Position numbers and translations under genes: made by a program
Part shown: in pieces, positions 1 through 11,008 of the stretch
Layout: every line of letters begins with the position of its first letter
Position numbering within the stretch: the stretch's first letter is position 1
Notes under the pieces: generated by a model
The model's input: only the letters and a program-made list of their open reading frames with translations
Databases searched by the model: none
What the model was told of the DNA's origin: nothing
Source of the DNA: Plenodomus lindquistii
Taxonomy: Eukaryota; Ascomycota; Dothideomycetes; Pleosporales; Leptosphaeriaceae
Direction of reading: 5' to 3'
DNA: 64,000 nt
Assembly (NCBI GenBank): GCA_025504975.1
Contig: JANUWI010000002.1
Coordinates: 930,001 to 994,000 of the forward strand

Positions 1-531
1 GTCAGCCAGCTTGTATCGACACGAGAGTTCCCCATCAATGCCCTCACTCCCCGGAGTTGGACAGCTGCTCACCTCGCAGCGGAGACTGGAAACATCGGAA
101 TCATGAAGACTCTGTTGACTGCTAGCGGCATAGACCTGAAGATCAAAAACGAACAAGGCCGCACTCCTCTACACATTGCAGCATTGGGAAACCATGTAGG
201 CATAGTCAGACTTTTGCTACAGCGGGACTCGAAGCTGTTACCGATACGGGACAAGCATGAGCAGACCGTCTTTCTACTCGCAGTATACAACGGCAGGACC
301 AAAATGATCGATGTACTTAAACAACATGGGCAGGATATCAACGAACGCACAATGAATGGATGGACGGGTTTGCATGTGGCTGCAGCAAGCGGCAAGGTCG
401 ATACTGTCAAGTATCTACTTGCTAATGGCGCAAAGAAGGATGCAAAGATTACTGGTGGAACATGCAAGGGGTTTACCTCAAAACAGATCGCTGAAAGAGA
501 TGGCAAGCTCGAAGTCCAACCACTCCTATGA
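1..531 (+). CDS. Ankyrin-repeat protein, C-terminal part (5' end outside window)
   Basis: The frame is open from base 1, so this is the 3' part (176 codons) of a larger gene. It reads as consecutive ankyrin repeats: TAAHLAAETGN near residue 21, GRTPLHIAALGNHVGIVRLL near residue 55, a degenerate unit ending in AVYNGRTKMIDVLKQHG, and GWTGLHVAAASGKVDTVKYL near residue 120. The stop is the TGA at 529-531. Ankyrin repeats bind proteins. In filamentous ascomycetes, arrays like this often form the C-terminus of NACHT or other NLR-like proteins, but no effector domain lies inside the window, so the full architecture is unknown. An internal ATG at 103 could start a shorter product, but the open upstream frame already carries repeat sequence, so a truncated gene model is unlikely. 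Confidence 0.85.
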   Translation, partial: VSQLVSTREFPINALTPRSWTAAHLAAETGNIGIMKTLLTASGIDLKIKNEQGRTPLHIAALGNHVGIVRLLLQRDSKLLPIRDKHEQTVFLLAVYNGRTKMIDVLKQHGQDINERTMNGWTGLHVAAASGKVDTVKYLLANGAKKDAKITGGTCKGFTSKQIAERDGKLEVQPLL

Positions 532-1020
532 TCTATTGGAACTATGAAAGGGACAAAAGTTTGTGGACTTATTATACCTGTAATCTGTGCAAATTGTAGA
601 TATCATCGATCGCCTGCGCAAGTCAGACCTTCTATAGTTTCTGTACATTTTGATGCGCAAACATGTCCATATATTTGTCCGTGAGGACATTACTTTCGGT
701 CAGCTTCTCAATGAAGCCCCATCTATTCTTTGCACTCCCAAACGGATAATTAAATGAGTACATGGTCATCTCGATTGGTGAGACTTCGCGCAACTGCTGG
801 AACTGACAATGGGTAAACTAAACAAAGCTGCCTTCTCAAGTTATCATATGTCCAAGATATCGCAGCAACTGCAGCCTTGCCAGTTACCAGAATCTGACTC
901 GTGCAATCAAAACCAACAGTATTTCCATGCTCGACAGCGCTAGGAAGTTGGTTTCTGTCTCTGGTATAACTCATTTCCGTGCACAAGATTTGTTGTTCAC
1001 CGGTGGCTATGCACGAGTAG
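532..1020. other. Intergenic spacer, nothing recognised
   Basis: About 490 nt follow the ankyrin gene. No protein family, RNA gene or repeat was recognised. It presumably holds the 3' UTR of the ankyrin gene. Confidence 0.5.
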
Positions 1021-3175
1021 ACTGCTCTTCCGCGCTAGGTGTTGCAGTGCAAATAGTTCCGGTGAGCCCCTTCCGTTGCTGACTGCATAGTACATGTGGA
1101 GTAAGGCAGACTACGAATTGCCTTGTATATCTGTCTTCCACTACCTATGGTAGGCTGCGCTTCAGACTAGTACCTTGAAAAGCAAGCACGTAGGCTGTTA
1201 CACCAGCCGATTGAGTGCTGCGTTGCATTGTCCGGGCAAATTCAGAAAGCCGATGGTGTTTGCCTACAACTTGCAGCGTGATTTGGTGGATCACTGGCAA
1301 CTGCACTGCAATCCTAAGCGTGGACGAGCAGTCTTGTATCGGAAGTGCATGGTTGCACTGCGACTATTGGTGTATACAAGCAATGTATCTGTATATCAAA
1401 ACCTTCTTATTGGAGAAGACAGGCTGTGCGCAGTTGCCGCAAGTATTGAGGTTGCTCCTTGAAGTCTACGATGTGTCCATCACTTCTGTGAGCAAGATCA
1501 GCATTTCCGAGGCAGTCAAGTGTTGAAATTTGCCGTCTCGATAACTAGCCAAAGGCTTGCAAAATATGCTACTCGGTAGGACGAAAAGCCGTAGTGTTAC
1601 ATGCGAAAGATTTCTCCCTTAGGTCGTTCCAACTTTCAAACCTGGCCGAGGAGTCTGAAAAACAGCTGTGCTGTTCAGTCTACGCTAATAACCATCTATT
1701 AGACTGCAGACCGAGTGCTCCTCGCCTGAGATTGCAGTGCTCGATGCCTTCAAAGTTCACTGGAACTCTACTCACAGTAAGAGATAAGTGGGCTTTTCTC
1801 CTTCAACAACTAGTTCTCAAAGTCCAAGCACACTGCTCATCCGCGCTAAAGATTGCAGTGCACAACCTCACAGACGTCGCCCTGATAAAAGCGCACATCG
1901 CCATGCGAGATGCTGATTTGACAAGCTGCATTATCGAAGACCAGGATGTTCAAAGCACCTTCGCTTCATTTTGCCTTATCCCACATTTCCCACGCGACGA
2001 AGTCCGGTCGACTACTCTTCTACGCTAAGAATTGCAGTGCAAAAGGCACGCTTCGCCGGCCTTCTCCAATGCAGCTTATCAGCACTAAATCCTGATGTGC
2101 AACACCCGAAGAAGTAGTTTGCCCATCAAAATATGAATTTAGTGCACCGCCTACTGGAGGACCAAGATATACGAGACAACTTGGTCCCGCAGTCTGCCTT
2201 ACTCTGAATCTTCCGCGCAACCAAGTACATACTGACTGCTCGTTCGCGCTAGAGATTGCAGTGCAACAGAGTCAGCTCACTTTTGGAACGAGAATTGGTC
2301 TAGCGCTTCTGCGACAGAATACCAGGATGCTTCAGGCAACAACGTCCTTCATTTTGCCTTTCTGAACAAGAGGCCAAAGGAATCGCAGGACGTTTGCTTT
2401 GTTGCCTTCTACGCTCGCTTCCCCGAAGCCCTCCAATGGCATATCTGCCATGGACCAACGTAGCAGCGATACATGACTTTATCTTCCCATGTACATACTG
2501 TCTGCTGAAGCCATCGTTAGCGCCAAGTATGACAGGGAGCAATGTCCACTGTCCAAAGGAGCGATCGACAGTACCATTCCTTCGAGGCATCCGAATCATG
2601 CAAGTTTGCCTTATTGAGGGACAGGCTGACGGAGTGCAGACACACTGCTCGTTCGCGCTAAGAATTGCAGTGCACGTCGATTCAAGTGAGGCTACCATAA
2701 GCAGACACCATTGGCCAACACAATGCAGGCTATCTGTGCTACCGGTAAAGATTGCAGCAGTTCTTCTTTCTACAATGTGAGGTGTTGATTCGACGGGCTG
2801 CGCTATCAAAGACCAGGATTTTCAAGATACCTCCGTCTCAAAGTTTGCCTTGTGCCTCATTCCTCGCACAATCAAGTCCAATCTAACTGCTCGTCTGCAC
2901 TAGAGATTGCAGTGCAATACGCCAAGACGCGGAACCGGGTTTGATCGCGACTCACAGCGCGTAAACCCTTGACGCCTGGTGGCAGTCGCTCCCGGAGCCA
3001 GGACCACGTCGAGGCAGATTACGCTAGATGCGCATTGCACTGTTGTAAACACACACTTGCACTGCAATTTTAGCTCGGACGAGCGCTTCGAACCTCACAG
3101 GTATTGTTTAGAGTGTATATGTGCATTGGTCGGTGGGATACTGCTTACATTACAATTTTTATCGCGAACGAGCCC
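1021..3175. repeat. Degenerate repeat family, about 11 copies in both orientations
   Basis: A conserved block of about 31 nt recurs. Its left half is close to ACTGCTCGTTCGCGCTA and its right half close to AGAATTGCAGTGCA. Plus-strand copies: 1021-1052, 1714-1741, 1832-1862, 2011-2042, 2235-2265, 2644-2674, 2886-2916, and a poor one near 2735-2765. Inverted copies: 1301-1332, 3057-3086, 3145-3175. Several plus copies also share 60-100 nt of upstream flank, with GACCAGGAT- and TTTGCCTT-like blocks (about 1939-2010, 2157-2234, 2310-2350, 2602-2643, 2809-2885). The cores differ by substitutions and small indels and are irregularly spaced, so this is an old, diverged family and not a fresh tandem array. 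In one frame most plus copies read CS(S/F)ALxIAVQ, so decayed coding sequence is possible. No transposase or terminal repeats were seen. Confidence 0.75.
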
Positions 3176-3268
3176 TTCGTTCTAAAGTGGTCTTGGCCTC
3201 AGCTGCTCACCACATCACAACCCTACATGTCAAAGTATTGTATGCAAGAAACCTTCATATTCACATTA

Positions 3269-3324
3269 CCCCAACCATTCCATCTCCATCTACCCCAACC
3301 ATTCCATCTCCATCTACCCCAACC
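3269..3324. repeat. 24-bp tandem repeat, about 2.3 units
   Basis: The unit starts CCCCAACCATTCC and ends ATCTCCATCTA. Units lie at 3269-3292 and 3293-3316, with a partial third. It sits just beyond the NIPA-like stop codon, probably in that gene's 3' UTR. Confidence 0.8.
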
Positions 3325-3376
3325 CCACCATCCTATATACAAACCCCCCCGATCCCCTATTCTCTTACCCCCATCG

Positions 3377-5517
3377 TCACCGCCCCTCCCTCTCATCCGT
3401 CCCAGCCCCCTGAAATTCGCCCCCAAAATCCTCTCTACTCCCCCTACCCCTCAACCCCCTCCAAAGCTCATTCAAAGTCCCACTAACGCTTCTCCCCCTA
3501 CCCACAGGTCTCTCCCTCTCCCCTCTATCCACCCTCTCCCCACCACCACCACCACCACCACCCATAATCTCACTATCCCTCGTCCGTCTCCTCCCCAAAA
3601 CCTCTCCTTCCTCTTCAGCACCAATACCAAGCACACTCTCCCTCCTCCTCACGCTGCCTCCACGCTTAAGATCCTGCACCATAGCGCTAAGTGTTGTACT
3701 CAGCGGACTCGCGAGCAACGCTCCACTGCCCACTACACTATTCCTCGCACCGATGCGTTCGTTTGTGCGGAGGCGGCGGAGTTGGGAACCTGGTGTGGTT
3801 GGGACTTCAGATTGACTTTTCCCGCGGGTTGGCGTACTGGGGAGAGGTAAGTCGGGTGCGGATCGTGTTGCTTGAGTTGCGGGTGCGGCTTCGGAGGGGA
3901 GAACGGGAGTAGATGTGTGTCTGTTGAATGGGGGGGTGCGGGATGTTGGTTCGTTGGGTGCGGTCCAGGGGTTTGCGGTCAAGGATGAGAGCACGTCTTC
4001 TGCGGTTGCGGGACGGGATGGGTGTTGAGGTGGGGTAATGGGGTCGGGTATGATGCTTATGCCTGGGGTTGTGGGGCGGGAAGAGTCAGTGCTGGCGTAG
4101 AAGGGCAGGTTGTTTGTCGTTGAGGGGGAGAGGCCGTTGGTCGAGGAGCGGCGGGTGTTCGGGGCGCTGTTCTCGCTCATATATGTCACTTCATCGGTGT
4201 AGCGATCGCTGGAAAGATTGATGGCATCTTCGGGTTCGGGTTCGCGGTCCCCGTCCTCGTTGGGCGAGTGGTGCGGGCGTCCGCTTGTGATGAGCCAGAC
4301 GCCAAAGAAGGTGAGGGCACAGCCGCCGACGAACTTCCCAGCGTCTTCGCCAGATGTGCGTTCGAAGTCGCGGTAGAGGACTGCTGATCCACCAATGACG
4401 GATAACGTGAAGAGGACGAATTGAACGGGGATAACGATCGTTGCATCGAAGCGCTGGAGAGCACGGTTGACGTATTTGATCTGCATAATTGCAGTGCCGG
4501 CGAGGATGGCGACCAGAAGGTAGAATACTGGGAAAGTGATAGCCCGCCATAGCGTATACGAGAGCAAAGACGAGACACCCTTTGTGGATAGCGCAGTATA
4601 ACCACCTACCCCGTGTTAGTAAAATCGGTTCCCACCAAATTGAGGTGATTCAACATACCGAGTAGCCCAACAAGTCCCAAGTCAATCAAAACGCTCTTCT
4701 CCCCAAACCGATTACTCGCAATCATCAAAGCAATAATGATTCCCACTGTGATGCCCAGATACGTCTCAAATTCCCACCTTGTGATCAAATGCCAAATTTC
4801 ATCGGGCCCCAACTTCGGATTACTATCATTCGCCGACAGAACCACGGTGACCGCGCCTCCCACGGCAATAATCACACCCAGCGCGTCGCGCTTACGGAAC
4901 GGCTCCTTCAGCATGAAAGGCGCGATGATGCAGTTTGAAATCAGTGCGACTACACCGAGAGGCGAGACGATAGATGCGGGCGCAAAGCCGTAGGCGAGAA
5001 AATTCCCTGCTTCCCCAACTGTCATGAGAATTATACCGAGCCACCAGTACGGAGACTTGAGGTAGGATTGCTGTTTGTACGCCTCTTCTTGCCCCGACCC
5101 CGTCGAGTCCTCGCTACCCTCCCTCTCCACACTGGGACGCGACGGTAAGAGAGGATCAGACTCCCGCGCCTCCATACCGCTTCCACTGCCCCTCGCATCC
5201 TTTCCGTTCTTCAACTTGGCCAAACTCGTGCTCGAAGCGCTGCGTTTCTTCCTTAGGCGTTCTTTCTCCTGCCACTCGCGGTCGAGCCGTATGTGCGCAT
5301 ACCGCTGCATGTTCAGCGCAAACGAGATGAGCACATTACCCACGATGGCGGTGATGATGCCGATGAGACTGCTCCAGTTCTCGGAGTATCCTCCTCCGCC
5401 TCCTCCGCCATGTTCTTTCGATACCGCATAGCCGATATTATGATGGTATGTATGCAACAAGTCTATGTTCGCCGGAGCTGGGCCTGCAGCTGTGGGGCTG
5501 GGTAATGGTATGTGCAT
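3377..5517 (-). CDS. NIPA-family (DUF803) magnesium transporter-like membrane protein
   Basis: Exons are 5517-4659 and 4605-3377, with one 53-nt intron (4658-4606); the joined product is 695 aa. NIPA proteins are multi-pass transporters, several of which carry Mg2+. The core is recognisable: a first helix around SLIGIITAIVGNVLISFALN followed by MQRYAH; a long basic/Ser-rich loop; then family-typical segments SPYWWLGIILMTVGEAGNF, ASIVSPLGVVALISN and LKEPFRKRDALGV. After the intron come further helices (YTLWRAITFPVFYLLVAIL, IPVQFVLFTLSVIGGSAVLY). The last ~290 residues form a low-complexity Ser/Pro/Thr tail, then a Gly run (about 3541-3562) and Arg/Gly-rich end. Animal NIPAs are about half this length, so the tail is a fungal extension. 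Transport of Mg2+ is inferred from the family; the substrate is not visible in the sequence. Confidence 0.86.
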
Positions 5518-6172
5518 TGTAAGGTTATGATTGTGCCGTCTCTCGGTCGTCGTCTTCGTCGATGTCGTCGTCGTTCCCTCGGTCTATCGTTCGCGCAGTC
5601 GCCGCCGAGTCGTGAGGTGGGTCGTGGGAAACCAACCACCCAATGCCAACGGAACCCGCGGAAACACTAAACAACGTTGCGGCAAAGTAAGATATAGAAC
5701 GGCGACATTGTTGTCGTCGCGAAGCAGCAGCGCGAATTGTTGGCCCGGTGGTTGCACTGCAGTTGGCGTTGCCGCGATGGTGCAAGGTTCTTGGTCCCGC
5801 TACCTTGCGGGCCCTTTCACATGACGACGACATGCGATCCGAGCGGACATGGGACGGCGCTAGGCGCGTCACGGTGCGTGGGGGAGCTTCCGACTCCCGC
5901 GTCACCAAGAAGCCTCACGGACAAATGTTAACAACGGTAAAAGCCATGTTTGCAATTTTCTCAAAGCAGATCTGAGATTGAGTCACGAGAATATAGTATA
6001 AACTGCATGGCCAAGTACTCCGCTGTTTGGTCGTCCTGCTGCCTCCTCCTGTGGCTGCGGATACTGCATTTCTTCGCAACCCTCAAGACCCATTACGCCC
6101 TCCCAAAATGCAGCTGATGATGTGCAAAATGCATGCTTTCTGATCCCATCGCCGTCGCCATATAAGCCCCAT
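5518..6172. other. Spacer between the NIPA-like gene and CBP80
   Basis: It holds the upstream region of the NIPA-like gene and the 3' flank of CBP80. Positions 5540-5580 are a GTC/TCG-rich simple sequence that opens several frames by composition. No gene was recognised. Confidence 0.5.
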
Positions 6173-9131
6173 CTAGTTCAGCGACATCTGCGCCTCGCCG
6201 TTAGTAGCCTCAGTAACGCCATCGCCATCCTGCTGCATGTTCTCCGCGACAGCATCAGGCTCTGCAGCGAGAAGTCTGACCCTAGCCTCCACAGCTTCCT
6301 CGCCGACAACAGACTCTTCGACCTGTGCCTTGCGGATGAAGACAGTGTGCCAGCGCTTGCCCCAAGCCTTGATCAGCTCAACTTCTTCCTGCGTGAGAGC
6401 GCCGCTAGTTTGCTTCTCGAGCAGAACATCGGCAGATCCCTCGGCAACGCCACGCATGGAGTCTTCAATGTACTTGAAGAGCTCACGCGCATTGTCGCGA
6501 TCCTTGGCTAGAGTGGCTTCGACCATTTCGATTTGCTCTTGCGGAAGACCCTTCTGCAGACGAGCAGAAGCAATCTGACGGTTGCGGTTGGTAACCTTGG
6601 CGACAGTATTGGAAACCATCTCATACACCCAGCTCTCAGTCAAAGCCTCACCTGCGCCCATGTGGCTGCCAAGTACCCACTGGATGACTGTCATGGGCGC
6701 AAGGATAGTGTAGTTGAGCAGGATGTCGATGATGCGGACAGCGACACCTGGCTGATCTTTCCAGTACTCTACCACACTGGCAACAATCTGGCGTCTAGCT
6801 ACTTCGTTTTGGGAGATCTCCAGCAGACGGTCCTTGCCACGTTCAATGCAGGAGAGGACGTGAGACAGTGACTTGGCACCCATCCTGCAGATTGCGGTGA
6901 CGAAGGCATCAGTGGAGGGTACGAGCACCTCTGCCACGCCCTGTTCGATGGCCTGTTCATGGATCTTCTCAATAGTAGCCTGAACCTCTTCAACGGGAGC
7001 CTTCTTCCGCAATTGCAGTAGAAGGGTCTGGCCTTCGGTTGCATAGGGCGTTTCTGCAGGCATTGTCAGTGATAATCACTGCGTTAATAATGATAGTTAC
7101 TCACGAGGGTCGTCGTATTTGAAGTCAGGGCTGTTGTCAGCATCGAGACGCTCAGGGATCAATGAGTGCATTGGCTCAGGCAAGGTCGACCGAATGCGTT
7201 TCGCAAACGACAGACGGATTTCCTTGTCGAGCACAGCCAAGATGAAGGCCTTCTTCGGGTGTAAGTTAGAGAGCTCCAGGTCGTCGAGCCTGGGTTACGG
7301 TTAGCTGCATTCGTTTCATGCTGTGGAAACAACATACCATTCAGTCCACCTCCATCGAAACTCGAAGTTACTCAAGTGGTGCGAGAACCAGTCCAAGAAA
7401 CGGTAGCCGAGCTCGAGATCCATCATGGGTAGGTTCTTGTAGATAGTACGAATGCCACGTCCAAGTGACGGCGCAATAGCAGCTGGAGCGACCTTGCAGC
7501 ACTGTGTGATGAGAGAGTGATAGTAAACGAGCTTATGCTCCGCGCTGGGCAACTTAAACAACTGCGAGAAGATAGCATCGATAATCATGTCCTCAGACTT
7601 GTACTGAATCTTGTCTCCGACCAGTTCGCGGAATTTGTCGAATGGTGTACCACGCTTTGCAAAGATACCGATTGTCCAGTAGCTGTCAACATCGACAAGG
7701 AACTTAGCCACCATCTCGCGGTTGAAGTCGAGTTGGTTGATTGTGTCAACAATGGCATCCCGAACTAACGATGATGCAATGTCAGTGGTCTTGGGTACTG
7801 TGTCAACCTCCTGGTCAGCAAAGAGCGAGAAGTAAGCCTCCGGGAACACGGGTCGAGGGCCAGGATTGACGGGCGAAGGAATGGTGAAAGTCGGGAAAGC
7901 GTGGACCTGTGGGGCAGTGGGCAAGGAGTCTTCCTCGCCTTCCGCAGGCGTGCGCAGGGCGTCCAAATCGAAACGTGGCAAACACCGTATCTCGAAACCG
8001 TTCTCGGCTTCGTTCAGTAGCTGGGTCTGAAGGAGCCCAATGACACTGTGGTAGTCTACTGGCTTCGACTCGAAGTCACCGACATAGGAGTGGATCAAGC
8101 CTTCGATAGGGATGACATTGTCAGCAACGATGCCAGTGTTCTTGAGTAGCTGTTTGGCTTGCCCATGGAAGCGCTCTCCTCCAGCGACTAACGCATAAGG
8201 GATCGTGAGGAGAATGATCTTGACGAGTTCGATACCGACGACCTGTGATACGATTAGTACAAGATGAAGAAACGTGTCGAATGTGCTTACATCGTTCTCG
8301 TTAGCGCTCTGCAAGTCAACGACTGTGTCAAAGAGCTGTCCCAGGAATGTGAAGACACCGTCTCCTTCGTACAGCGATTGCAGGCATGCGAAAAACCTCA
8401 GCGTCAACTTGAATTCCTTCCACTCGCCAGCGTTGAGTGCTTCTTGAGCTCGGTCTGCGACGCGCTTCATAGCCTCTGTCATAATCTCTGGCTTGACATC
8501 GTTGCCGTAGAATGCGACGGCTGCGATGAATGGAATCTTGAAAGGCTGTTCGACGATGCTAGGCAATAGTCAGTCCCAGGACCAAGGTTACACAATCCTC
8601 TAGATCCTTACAGCTGGACAAAGACATCAAAGAAATCCGATCGAAGGCGCTCGTCGTCGAAGTGCTCTCCAAAGTACTTGGCGATTTCGATAGCCTCGTC
8701 TTGGGGGAGCTTGGTGGAGCTCGCAATGTTCAGTAGGAGTCGACGAAGCTTGGGGAAGGGTGGCTCTTCGTATCGGCGACGTGGTTCATCGTGTCGACGT
8801 CTCTGTGGTCCACGACGGTCATCACCGCGGTAGTGGTCGCCGCCGTCATCTGTGCAACCGCGTCAGCATTGTCAATCCACGATTGCATGGGCAAACACAG
8901 CTATCGCAGAGTGCACTCGGAGGCTCAGGTAGCTTTCAGGTCCCAGGGGACATATCCAGAAGCTCCTCCGGTCATCCGATCCACCTCCTGTCCATCCCAG
9001 TGCGTATGTAAAAGGGATGCGCGCAACCGCAAGCTTCACTTACCATCACGACGTCGCTTGTTGTTTCCTCCACGATAGCCACCTCGGTCGCGTCTATCAT
9101 CACGCTCCTCCTTGAGGTCCATATCCGCCAT
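6173..9131 (-). CDS. cbp80: Nuclear cap-binding complex large subunit (CBP80)
   Basis: Six exons: 9131-9044, 8849-8612, 8558-8291, 8242-7338, 7289-7105, 7053-6173; product 854 aa. CBP80 pairs with CBP20 on the m7G cap of nascent RNA polymerase II transcripts and links capping to splicing, export and decay. The N-terminus is Arg/Gly/Asp-rich with a KRRRD basic patch (likely nuclear import). It is followed by YEEPPFPKLRRLLLNIASS and VEQPFKIPFIAAVAFYG, matching the first MIF4G-like domain. The middle and C-terminal MIF4G-like domains follow (FEFRWRWTEW near residue 498; LEYTI-type helices later). Length matches the family. The third intron (8290-8243) is 48 nt, in frame and free of stops, so its retention would add 16 residues. 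The ATG at 9131 fits other fungal CBP80 N-termini, although the same frame stays open upstream. Confidence 0.93.
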
Positions 9132-11008
9132 TTCCGTAAGGACTTGTCCCTCTGCCTCGCGATTCAATGTCTCCGGAGAGTCGTCCCTGCGTCGCGGTAA
9201 ATCGTAAAGTCGACGGGCCGCGTGAATGTCGTCGTGAAAACAAGGTTGGCTGCACGAGCTCGAATAGTCTGGGCGCCAGCGATCGGCCTTGGAGCTGCGA
9301 TTTGTTGGATTTTGGCGATGATGTGGATCGATCGGTCGCGATGTACAATTGTTGGAGTCGCAGTCGCGCTCAGATTCGAAACGGTTAGTGTCGTCTTGGC
9401 GCGTTGCAGGTCCAACGTCGTCATTGGCGTTCCCCAGACGCACGTCGCTCAAGCTTGGAGCCGCAGTGAACGTGAAGTCGGCGAGATCCGGTCCTGGTAC
9501 CGCGATCATCGCTCTGCGCTCTTCAGAGACGTACTCAAAATCTATGAGCATCTTGTCTTCGATGCCACTACGCGTCATGTCGTGCCTTACACCAACCATT
9601 ATAGCTTTTGTAGTCACGATGTTAGACTACCGTTGATTGATGATGTACTTCTCCCTGGCGATTCAACTAGAGGTCTCAATACTCTTGTGGGTGATTATGA
9701 TAGTCCCACAACTCCCAGGATCACACTGATAATTTGAAGCTCCCGGCTCAGGTGCCACTGTCAAGCTGGCTTTTGGTCCTCTGTGACTTGGCAGAGATCT
9801 TTTGTCGAACGTTGCTGTAGCTATAGTGTGAGAGAGGAAAGTAAGAGAGTTGTCCCTATAGAGAGTGTTTATTTTCACAGCCTGCCTTATGATATCACTA
9901 TATGAGGTAATTCTTTTAGTATATAGGTAAGAGACGGTGCACCGCGGGAGGCTGTCCGAAAGACTATCACCTGCCTGAGGTAAAGGCAGGCAATGGCTAT
10001 CATTTCTAGTGTTACGATACGCGTCCGCATCAGCTCCAGCGAAGGGCCATCATCTGTCGAATTTTCCGAGGACGCTCCAGAAATGCATACTACGCTCTGC
10101 TCCTACTCATAGTATTTGCCCGCACTTCTCATCCACTGCTAGAATCACGTTGTCAAATCTCAGACTGCGGTCTCTCTAAACTAGCTAGGCGATATGGGCA
10201 CTGCGAATCGACCATGCACTGAACCACATGTTTCACGGAATCCATATCAGAAGAGGGTGAACAAATTCAAGTCTTCCTAGGGGCAAGATCGTGGCCTATA
10301 ATGTCGTTGAAAGCATCCTTTTGTGTCTATGCAGAGTGTGTGAACGTGTCTCGTGTGCACATGAGCGCGAGATCTTGCTTCCAGCCTGATCATGATCCTG
10401 CAATCCTCCGTGGTTTCCAGAGGACCAGCCAGTACCCAATCACGCAGCCAGTCTATCGAAAGACTAAACCGCAGTAGCTCGGTCCCATCATGCTCCATGC
10501 AGCAACAAAACATTGAACAAACATAACTCCTGCATGCAAAAGCTAGGGCGGTCAGCCCCATGCTGAAGTCTCGTGAAATACCCTGGCCATTCAGATCCCA
10601 TCCTAAGACGTTGGTGCCCAGTACCCCATGAATTTTGCCAGACCCTCATCCCACTTTATCTTGACACCCTCTGCGCTCGTTGATTGTCTCACCATTGGAA
10701 ATCAGAAAAAGTCAACGACGGTGCCGGCCCGTGGGTGTTTGCGTTGACGGGTAGGCCCAAGACTCCAGAGGAAAAACAAGCCAGGTCATTCTTTGAAAAC
10801 GTGAATGTCGGGATCATTTCAGGCGCGCTCAGATACAGCAGAAAGGGTGTACACATCGTGATATACACACCCGAAAAATCGACGCCCATTTGAGACTCCA
10901 TTTTGCGTCTCCCCAGACCAAAAGCTTTGTGCTTGTGGGCGGAGAGGATCAGAAGCCATGCGACATGGAAGAAAAGTGGTATCGTTTCGCATGAGTGATG
11001 TACATGGC
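9132..11008. other. Spacer between CBP80 and GSK3
   Basis: From 9132 to about 9600 several frames are open on both strands. The minus frame is continuous with CBP80 exon 1 and may be a 5' leader or an N-terminal extension. From about 9650 to 11008 no family was recognised. A frame near 10684-10901 is open on both strands for about 70 codons without recognisable similarity. GSK3 ends at 11009. Confidence 0.45.

Noticed and set aside
3104..3850. Plus-strand Pro-rich frame of 248 codons
   Set aside because: It is largely antisense to the tail of the NIPA-like gene and is opened by C-rich simple sequence; the amino-acid make-up is low complexity.
4487..4496. ATTGCAGTGC, identical to part of the repeat core
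   Set aside because: It lies inside the NIPA-like coding exon and lacks the rest of the core, so it is a chance match.
9222..9737. Plus-strand frame of 171 codons with a hydrophobic N-terminus
   Set aside because: Several frames are open on both strands here and no family motif is visible; it overlaps the probable CBP80 leader.
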